NCBI GenBank assembly: GCA_016793525.1
Contig: JAEUJT010000095.1
Coordinates: 1 to 5,448, forward strand
Direction of reading: 5' to 3'
DNA length: 5,448 nucleotides
DNA from: Archangium sp.
GTDB lineage: Bacteria; Myxococcota; Myxococcia; Myxococcales; Myxococcaceae
Positions 1 through 4,585 of this stretch are shown piece after piece. A program made the position numbers and the translations under genes. The notes under the pieces are model-generated. The model did no database searches and was not told the origin of the DNA. It saw only the letters and a list, made by a program, of their open reading frames with translations. The number at the start of each line of letters is the position of its first letter. Position 1 is the first letter of the stretch.

Positions 1-816
1 CTCGTCGGTGACGAAACAGCGCGTCGACTCTCGAGGGAACGTGACGACAGAGCCCGGCCCGCGCACCTGCGTCAGCACCACCTCGCCCCGGCCTTTGAGC
101 TCGTAGCGGAACACCGGGCGCTGGGCGCCCGCTTCGGATCCAGCGGTCTCCAACGTCGTTCGCGCAGCTGCATACGAATACGCCTCGTCGACCGTGACTC
201 GCCCATTGCCGTCGTCGTCGGCTGCGCCGCGGAGGCCGCTGACGAAATGGTGGGTAAACACCGAGCCTCCGAGCGCGCGAGCCTCTTGCGACAGCTCATC
301 GGCGCCGGAGCTGGCGAGAATGGCGGTGCCTTCGACCTGCACCGCATCGTCGAGCTTCACGTTGAACGTCGAGGTGGGCCGCGCGCCCTTCACCGCGAGG
401 AGCGAACCGGCCTGGCAGGCGTCGAACACGCCGATCTTCACTCGGCTGGGGTGTTGCTTGAGCCGGGCGTAGAGCGCGTCGAGCCGCAGCGGAGCGCCCT
501 GGAGGTGGAGGTGCTGCGCGTCAGCGTGGCCCGAGTAGAAAAACACGAGCATCTCGGGGTGCATCGCTTCGCTCTGCGCGACGACGTTCAGCACCTGCTC
601 GGTGGTCGGGTCTTCGAGCACGATGACGTCGGGCGCAGCGAAGTCGCCTGACTCGAGCAGCACCGCCGCGACCCGCTTCGCGTCATCGTGCGCATGGCGG
701 AGCGGCCGGTCCATCGCCCAGCCGGTGTTCGCGCCGATGACGATGGCCTGCCGCCGCTGCTGCGCGAGCGCCGTCATCGCCGACAGCATGGTCACCGCGA
801 TCAGCGCCCGCCGCAT
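1..816 (-). CDS. Exported caspase-family (peptidase C14) protein, 3' end beyond the window
   Basis: The frame is open from 816 to the window edge (272 codons, no stop). Residues 1-18 form a signal peptide: Arg-Arg, then a hydrophobic stretch, ending Ala-Leu-Ala before Gln-Gln. The caspase-hemoglobinase fold follows: a first strand QAIVIGAN (residues 23-30), the catalytic histidine in FYSGHAD (His97, codon 526-528) and the catalytic cysteine in FDACQAG (Cys134, codon 415-417), each after a hydrophobic strand as in the family. Residues 200-211 match a 12-residue EF-hand calcium loop (D at 1 and 3, N at 5, G at 6, E at 12). The C-terminal part seen here (about 230-272) looks like the start of a beta-rich domain. 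ATG 816 is chosen because GAGG lies 6 nt upstream (823-826) and it gives a clean signal peptide; ATG 828 is an in-frame alternative. Export suggests a cell-envelope or secreted protease. The substrate is not evident. Family call is firm; role is inference. Confidence 0.9.
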   Translation of the reverse strand, partial: MRRALIAVTMLSAMTALAQQRRQAIVIGANTGWAMDRPLRHAHDDAKRVAAVLLESGDFAAPDVIVLEDPTTEQVLNVVAQSEAMHPEMLVFFYSGHADAQHLHLQGAPLRLDALYARLKQHPSRVKIGVFDACQAGSLLAVKGARPTSTFNVKLDDAVQVEGTAILASSGADELSQEARALGGSVFTHHFVSGLRGAADDDGNGRVTVDEAYSYAAARTTLETAGSEAGAQRPVFRYELKGRGEVVLTQVRGPGSVVTFPRESTRCFVTDE

Positions 817-859
817 GCCGCGCCTCATACTCGAAAAATCACTTCCCAACCCATGGCCC

Positions 860-888
860 CCAAGCGACAGAGCGGGTTCAACGCTTGG
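860..888. promoter_or_regulatory. Inverted repeat in the divergent gap, overlapping a ribosome binding site
   Basis: CCAAGCG (860-866) and CGCTTGG (882-888) are perfect 7-bp inverted arms with a 15-nt spacer. The half-sites are 22 bp apart centre to centre, about two helical turns, as in many dimeric repressor operators. The right arm contributes the first two bases of the GGAGG at 887-891. In RNA it could fold into a hairpin hiding the ribosome binding site of the 898 lipoprotein. Either an operator for the divergent gene pair or a translational control hairpin is possible; a chance repeat is not excluded. Confidence 0.35.
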
Positions 889-891
889 AGG
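887..891 (+). promoter_or_regulatory. Ribosome binding site that decides the start at 898
   Basis: GGAGG ends 6 nt before ATG 898. This strong site, together with the lipoprotein signal that follows, favours 898 over the in-frame ATGs at 688 and 853, which would add a non-signal-like leader and, for 688, overlap the divergent caspase gene. Confidence 0.8.
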
Positions 892-897
892 TCGCGC

Positions 898-1884
898 ATG
901 GTTCGCCTCAGCTGTGTCTGTCTCTCGATGGTGCTGCTCGCCGCGTGCGGAACCACGCTCAAAGCCGAGCGGAGAGAGAGCGCGCTCTACTCCTTTGAGC
1001 AGGAGCGGCCGGGCACCTCGCTCCTCGACGTCTCCATTCCCGACGAGGTGCTGGCGCGCGCGCCGAACGACTTCGGCAACATCGCGGGGCTGGTGTCGAA
1101 GACGCTGCGCGACACCATCGACGCGCAGGGTGGCTTCATGGCCTTCGACAAGACCGACCTTGGCTTCAAGGGCACCTGGGACCGTGGAGCGCTTCGCCCC
1201 GTCGAAGGTGTGCCTGCAGGGGTGCAGACGCCGCTGGTGACCCTGGTGCGGGTCGTCGATTGGCGCACGGTGGTTGAGACGTACGGCAAGCAGACCCGAG
1301 ACGTGGCGCGCGTGCACCTGGTCCTCTCCACCTGGACCCGCGAGGGAAAGGAAGTGAGCACCGACGACATCGAGGTGGTGGCCACGGCCGGCGTGAACCA
1401 GCGCTCGATTCGCACCAACCACGAGCGGGTCTTGTCGTGGTACCGCACGATGTACGACGACTTCAGCGCACCGACGTTGAACACCCGGGCCGAGCTGTTC
1501 ATGGCGGCGTTGCGCGACGCGATGGCGCTCCACTGCTACCCGTTCTTCTCGCACCGGCCGGTGGTGCGTTACTCGTTGATGGACGACGAACCACTCAAGC
1601 CGGGCGTGCAGGCGGCGCTGAGCGGGAACTACGACGAGGCGCAGGCGCTGTGGCTGGCGGTCGCCGAAAAAGATCCGGCGGCCCACGGCGCGCTCTACGA
1701 CGCGGCGGTCATTCACGCGATCAAGGGCGACGACGAGGCGGCCTATCGCCTGCTCGTGCGGGCCATGAACATCGAAGACAAGTACCTCTACCTGGTGCTC
1801 CGGAGCGACGTGGAGGCGCGCCTCACGCTGCGCAAGAAGATCATGCCCGACGGCATGGTGCTGATCGGCGTGCTGCCGAAATAA
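898..1884 (+). CDS. Lipoprotein with TPR-like C-terminal repeats, function unknown
   Basis: The 328-residue product starts with a lipoprotein signal peptide whose lipobox is Leu-Ala-Ala-Cys with Cys17 as the lipidated residue, so it should be anchored to a membrane on the periplasmic side. Residues about 40-225 form a mixed alpha/beta region that I do not recognise; it contains the strand pair VTLVRVVDWR (114-123) and VARVHLVLSTWT (137-148), followed by a helical segment with an HERVLSWYRTMYDDF-like core (about 175-189). Residues about 231-298 look like two TPR-type helical hairpins (ALSGNYDEAQALW, then a second with KGDDEAAYRLLVRAM), suggesting a protein-binding surface. It diverges from the caspase-like gene across about 80 bp, so the two may share control. 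It is followed after 78 nt by a small lipoprotein gene on the same strand. Overall plan resembles envelope assembly or scaffold lipoproteins, but no family is assigned. Confidence 0.88.
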   Translation: MVRLSCVCLSMVLLAACGTTLKAERRESALYSFEQERPGTSLLDVSIPDEVLARAPNDFGNIAGLVSKTLRDTIDAQGGFMAFDKTDLGFKGTWDRGALRPVEGVPAGVQTPLVTLVRVVDWRTVVETYGKQTRDVARVHLVLSTWTREGKEVSTDDIEVVATAGVNQRSIRTNHERVLSWYRTMYDDFSAPTLNTRAELFMAALRDAMALHCYPFFSHRPVVRYSLMDDEPLKPGVQAALSGNYDEAQALWLAVAEKDPAAHGALYDAAVIHAIKGDDEAAYRLLVRAMNIEDKYLYLVLRSDVEARLTLRKKIMPDGMVLIGVLPK

Positions 1885-1922
1885 ATCTTTTCCCCACGCG
1901 GCCCGTTCAGACGTCGCAGCGA

Positions 1923-1944
1923 TGCGGCGCATTTCGCGCCAGCA
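1923..1944 (+). other. Hairpin in the 78-nt gap upstream of the cysteine-rich lipoprotein
   Basis: GGCGC (1926-1930), loop ATTTC, GCGCC (1936-1940) pair perfectly; TGC (1923-1925) and GCA (1942-1944) extend the stem to 8 bp past one bulged A at 1941. No run of T follows, so it is not a standard intrinsic terminator. It ends 7 nt before the GGAG ribosome binding site at 1952-1955 and may instead act on mRNA processing or translation. In DNA this GC-rich it could also be chance. Confidence 0.3.
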
Positions 1945-1962
1945 CGTTCTCGGAGATTCCCC

Positions 1963-2304
1963 ATGAAGCTTCTCGCCCTCGCCGTCATCACCCTCTCGAC
2001 GTTGTTCACCACCGGCTGCGGCACCAGCCCGCTCGACGCCTGCAAGGGGCGCGTGGCCGCCGACTGCAAAAAGATGTGGTCGTGCCCGGGAGTGAGCGTG
2101 AAGCTCGGCAACGACGAGGCGAGCTGCACCTCGAGCGGCGAAGCGCTGTGCACCCTCGCGACGAGCGGTACGTGCAAAAACGGCCCGTACGACACGGCGG
2201 CCACCACGGGGTGTACGGCCGACATTCAGGCGGCGAGCTGCGAGCAGTACACCGCGGGCACCTTCGCCATGGCCAACTGCGACAAGAGCACCTGCGAGCT
2301 GTGA
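1963..2304 (+). CDS. Small cysteine-rich lipoprotein, function unknown
   Basis: A 113-residue protein with a hydrophobic signal peptide ending Phe-Thr-Thr-Gly-Cys; Cys19 is the likely lipidated residue, although Thr at the -3 position is less usual than Leu. The mature part has ten more cysteines (27, 35, 41, 55, 63, 71, 84, 93, 106, 111), an even number compatible with up to five disulfides in an oxidising compartment. There are almost no long hydrophobic stretches after the signal, so it is a small disulfide-stabilised domain. The spacing (C7C5C13C7C7C12C8C12C4C) does not match a domain I can name. ATG 1963 is supported by GGAG at 1952-1955 with 7 nt spacing. It could share a transcript with the 898 lipoprotein. 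Its stop lies 4 nt from the stop of the convergent thioredoxin-like gene, which may be relevant as a thiol-redox protein next to a disulfide-rich one. Confidence 0.85.
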   Translation: MKLLALAVITLSTLFTTGCGTSPLDACKGRVAADCKKMWSCPGVSVKLGNDEASCTSSGEALCTLATSGTCKNGPYDTAATTGCTADIQAASCEQYTAGTFAMANCDKSTCEL

Positions 2305-2311
2305 CGCGTCA
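2302..2311. repeat. Palindrome providing the stop codons of both convergent genes
   Basis: TGACGCGTCA is a perfect 10-bp palindrome. Its left TGA (2302-2304, plus) ends the cysteine-rich lipoprotein and its right TCA (2309-2311, TGA on minus) ends the thioredoxin-like gene. With no unpaired loop and no flanking T tract it is not a convincing bidirectional terminator, so convergent transcripts probably overlap. Confidence 0.7.
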
Positions 2312-2695
2312 GCGGCACTCGAGTGGCTGGCCCAAGGCCTCGCGCAGCGACGCGTAGATCTCGAGCACGTTCACCCGGTGATCAGCGGCCTGGTACACAC
2401 GGCGCCCTCGGTAGGTCGCGATGGCGCCGTGGCTGGCCCACCCTTCTCTCGCCACCACGCGCTTCGCTTCGCTCGAGGTATGCGGCACCGTTCGCACAGA
2501 GAGCGCGCCGTGGAACTCCGGCTGGAGACCGCGCACGGCGGCCTTGGTCGCGTCGCAGACGCGTCAAAACGTGAGGTGGTAATACGTGACTTCGAGCTCG
2601 GCTGAAGGCCCGGGCTGCGTGGGAGCGCACGCGGAGAGCGCTCCCATCGTCAGCACGAAAGACACAGCCAGCACGACCAGCGTGCCAGCCTTCAT
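2309..2695 (-). CDS. Candidate selenoprotein: thioredoxin-like lipoprotein with UxxC motif (in-frame TGA)
   Basis: From ATG 2695 the frame runs 128 codons to TGA 2309-2311, interrupted only by TGA at codon 44 (2564-2566). Residues 1-23 are a lipoprotein signal with lipobox Leu-Ser-Ala-Cys (Cys23). The mature part resembles a thioredoxin-type fold: strand LEVTYYHLTF (34-43), then U44-R-V-C47 where thioredoxin-like proteins have CxxC, a helix (about 48-58), a strand and helix (65-84), then SHGAIATYRGRRVY (88-101) as the paired later strands and a final helix (about 110-121). TGA therefore sits exactly on the expected first redox residue, which suggests selenocysteine. A SECIS-like hairpin follows. 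The start overlaps the S1 gene's stop (ATGA), implying translational coupling; no strong ribosome binding site is seen. TGA ends other genes in this window, so it is not generally reassigned. The alternative is a pseudogene by Cys-to-stop mutation or a base error. Expected role: periplasmic thiol-disulfide or peroxide chemistry (inference). Confidence 0.72.
2526..2544 (-). promoter_or_regulatory. SECIS-like hairpin downstream of the in-frame TGA
   Basis: On the minus-strand RNA, seven bases AGGCCGC (2544-2538) pair with GCGGUCU (2532-2526), with one G-U pair, closing a 5-nt loop CGUGC (2537-2533). The loop starts 27 nt after the TGA. Bacterial SECIS elements lie inside the coding region just after UGA, with a short stem, a small loop bearing a G in its first two positions, and roughly 16-37 nt from UGA to loop; this hairpin meets all of these. 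Fold read by eye, no energy computed. High GC makes chance hairpins common. Confidence 0.5.
2549..2563 (-). other. Perfect hairpin immediately after the in-frame TGA
   Basis: Directly following the TGA, CGCGUC and GACGCG pair over 6 bp around a UGC loop. It is too close to the UGA to be the SelB-binding part, since a ribosome with UGA in its A site would cover and open it, but it could slow decoding there. Confidence 0.4.
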
Positions 2696-4494
2696 TGCAG
2701 CTTCAGGCCCTTGAGCTTGTCGGCCAGCGAGTTGAAGCCGCCCGACGACTTGGTCGACTTCGCCTGCTGCGCCTTCCACGCCTCGAGATCGGCGCGCTCT
2801 TCGGTCTTCGACGCGGCGGTGATCGACAACTTGATCTTCGAGCCCTCGAGCTCGATGACCTCGGCCTTCACCTCGTGCCCCATGGGGAACACGCGCTTCA
2901 GGTCGGTGCCGCGGTCGGTGCCGGTCTCGCTGCCGGGCACCAGGCCGGTGTGGCCGTCGAACTCAACGAAGATGCCGTAGGACTCGATGCGCACCACCTT
3001 GCCGGTGATGATCGCACCACGCTTCGGACGCGGCGCGGCGGCGGGCTTGGCGGCCTTCTCAGCAGGGGCGCCTTCGGTCGCGGCCGGAGCCGACGACGTC
3101 GCCACCCCATCACCGACTGCCACGCCGTCTTTCACCAGGCGCAGCGCGACGCGCTTCTCGTCGGTGTCGATCTTCTCGATCTTCACCTCGACCTCGTCGC
3201 CGACGCGCAGCACGTCACGCGGGTGCGCGATGCGGCGGTCGCTCATGGCGGAGACGTGGATCAACCCGTCGACGCCAGGGAACAGCTCGATGAACGCGCC
3301 GAAGGGCTGCAGGCGAACCACCTTGCCCTTGAGCTGCGCGCCCTCGGCCAGCTTCGGGAGCGCCGCGGTGAACGGATCTTCCATCAGCTTGCGCATCGAG
3401 AGCGTGATGCGCTCCTTGCGCTTCGACTTGTCGGGAGAGTTCGGCTCGGCGGCCTCGAGGCGAATGATCTCGACCTCGACCTCGTCGCCGACCTTCACCA
3501 CGTCGCTCGGGTGCTGCACGCGCACGTGCGAGATTTCGGAGACGGGAATGAGCCCTTCGAGCCCGCCGAGGTCGACGAACGCGCCGAACGCCTGCACGTT
3601 CACCACGCGGCCGCGGATGATCTTGCCGACCTCGAGCGTCTTGCGGAGCTCGACGGCCTTGCCCTTGAGCTCTTCTTCGATCAGCGAGCGGCGCGAGAGC
3701 ACCACGTTGCGATCGCGAACCTCGGTGACGCGGAAGGTGAGGCGCTGGCCGACGAGCTCGTCGGGCTTGGCGACCGGCCGCACGTCGAGCTGGCTGGTGG
3801 GGCAGAAGGCGCGAATGTCGCCGACCGCGACCTCGACGCCGCCCTTGTTCACCGCGATCACGAGACCTTCGATCGGCATGCCCGACAAACGCGCATCGGA
3901 GAGCATCGAGAGCGACGCGGCGCCCTTCGACATTTTCCGCGAGAGCGCGATGCCCTTGGCGCCGGTCTCGATGACGAACGCTTCGACTTCGTCACCCACG
4001 CCGAAGCGGAGGATGCCTTCGTCGTCTTTGAGCTCATCGAGCTCGATCATCGCCTCGAGCTTGCCGATCGTGACGAACACGTTTTCGGCGCCGAGCTGGA
4101 AGATCTTGGCGCGCACCTTCTCGCCAACCTTGGGGAGCTTGCGCGTCGGGAGCCCGCCGTCTTTGGCGTGCTTCTCGAACATCTCGGCGAAGGACTCCTG
4201 CTCGGAGACCTCGTCGGAGACGGAGGGGCCTTGACGAACCACCGGGGTGACCGGCGCCGCCGCGGCGTGACCGTTGGTGTCGCCCGTGGGCGCGACAGGC
4301 GTCGGCTCGGGCTTGCGCGTCTCGATGGCTCCTCCGGCGCGCTTCACCACCACCATGGGGCCGCCGGTCTTGCGCTCTTCGCGACGGGGCGCGTCGCCGC
4401 GGGCGGGCTTCTCGCGCCGCTCGCCACCTTGCCCCGAGGGAATGCCCAACATCGCATCACCGAACGTCGCTTTCGGCCTGTTCTGTTCGCTCAC
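2692..4494 (-). CDS. Multi-S1-domain RNA-binding protein (ribosomal protein S1-like)
   Basis: A 600-residue protein from GTG 4494 to TGA 2692-2694. Residues 1-115 are low-complexity, basic then Pro/Ala-rich, and probably disordered. Five S1 (OB-fold) repeats follow at about 122-187, 206-270, 288-368, 386-453 and 493-560. Repeats 3 and 4 are canonical: GRVVNVQAFGAFVDLGGLEG (295-314) with ISHVRVQHPSDVVKVGDEVEV, and GKVVRLQPFGAFIELFPGVDG (390-410) with HVSAMS. Repeats 1 and 2 are divergent, as are the ribosome-binding first repeats of RpsA. Repeat 5 keeps ESYGIFVEFDGHTGLVPGSE (504-523). An Ala/Pro linker (about 462-492) separates repeats 4 and 5, and the tail (565-600) is charged. Five repeats plus a long disordered head differ from six-repeat RpsA, so it is probably an accessory S1 protein binding single-stranded RNA in translation or RNA metabolism. 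Its stop overlaps the start of the selenoprotein candidate. The phosphatase gene ends 91 nt upstream. Confidence 0.93.
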   Translation of the reverse strand: MSEQNRPKATFGDAMLGIPSGQGGERREKPARGDAPRREERKTGGPMVVVKRAGGAIETRKPEPTPVAPTGDTNGHAAAAPVTPVVRQGPSVSDEVSEQESFAEMFEKHAKDGGLPTRKLPKVGEKVRAKIFQLGAENVFVTIGKLEAMIELDELKDDEGILRFGVGDEVEAFVIETGAKGIALSRKMSKGAASLSMLSDARLSGMPIEGLVIAVNKGGVEVAVGDIRAFCPTSQLDVRPVAKPDELVGQRLTFRVTEVRDRNVVLSRRSLIEEELKGKAVELRKTLEVGKIIRGRVVNVQAFGAFVDLGGLEGLIPVSEISHVRVQHPSDVVKVGDEVEVEIIRLEAAEPNSPDKSKRKERITLSMRKLMEDPFTAALPKLAEGAQLKGKVVRLQPFGAFIELFPGVDGLIHVSAMSDRRIAHPRDVLRVGDEVEVKIEKIDTDEKRVALRLVKDGVAVGDGVATSSAPAATEGAPAEKAAKPAAAPRPKRGAIITGKVVRIESYGIFVEFDGHTGLVPGSETGTDRGTDLKRVFPMGHEVKAEVIELEGSKIKLSITAASKTEERADLEAWKAQQAKSTKSSGGFNSLADKLKGLKLQ

Positions 4495-4501
4495 GGATAC
4501 A

Positions 4502-4506
4502 TCCTT
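4502..4506 (-). promoter_or_regulatory. Ribosome binding site supporting the GTG start of the S1-domain gene
   Basis: AAGGA (minus strand) lies 7 nt before GTG 4494. The frame is open further upstream to 4779, but that stretch lies inside the phosphatase gene and encodes a Trp/Pro/Arg-rich sequence unlike the S1 family, so GTG 4494 is preferred. Confidence 0.75.
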
Positions 4507-4585
4507 GTTGTGTCGCAGTTGCGCACCCGCCGGCCACGAAGGCCAACGGTAGACGGCGCGCCTTAGCAGAACGCTGGGGGGCTTG

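Noticed and set aside
688..897. Upstream extension of the 898 lipoprotein to ATG 688 or ATG 853
   Set aside because: The extension has no signal-like character, overlaps the caspase-like gene (688), and hides a perfect lipoprotein signal that follows GGAGG at 898.
1437..2357. Plus-strand open frame of 306 codons spanning two lipoprotein genes
   Set aside because: It runs out of frame through both real genes, is extremely Arg/Gly-rich, and lacks any recognisable domain.
2309..2536. Separate 75-codon gene starting at GTG 2536
   Set aside because: It is in the same frame as the upstream lipoprotein start, has no ribosome binding site, and would begin in the middle of the first helix of a thioredoxin-like fold. 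It is better read as the part after the Sec codon.
2564..2566. Whole-genome reassignment of TGA to tryptophan
   Set aside because: TGA ends the cysteine-rich lipoprotein, the S1-domain gene and the phosphatase at positions fitting their families, so TGA works as a stop here.
2695..4566. Long plus-strand open frame (623 codons) opposite the S1-domain gene, and another at 2987-4234
   Set aside because: Antisense shadows of a GC-rich gene: one is dominated by Leu/Asp/His/Arg/Ala and the other by Ser/Thr/Arg, with no domain pattern and no good ribosome binding site. The minus strand encodes clear S1 repeats.
4495..4585. Terminator or promoter between the phosphatase and S1-domain genes
   Set aside because: Only a 4-bp GGCC/GGCC hairpin without a T run and no convincing -35/-10 pair was found; transcription may simply continue through.
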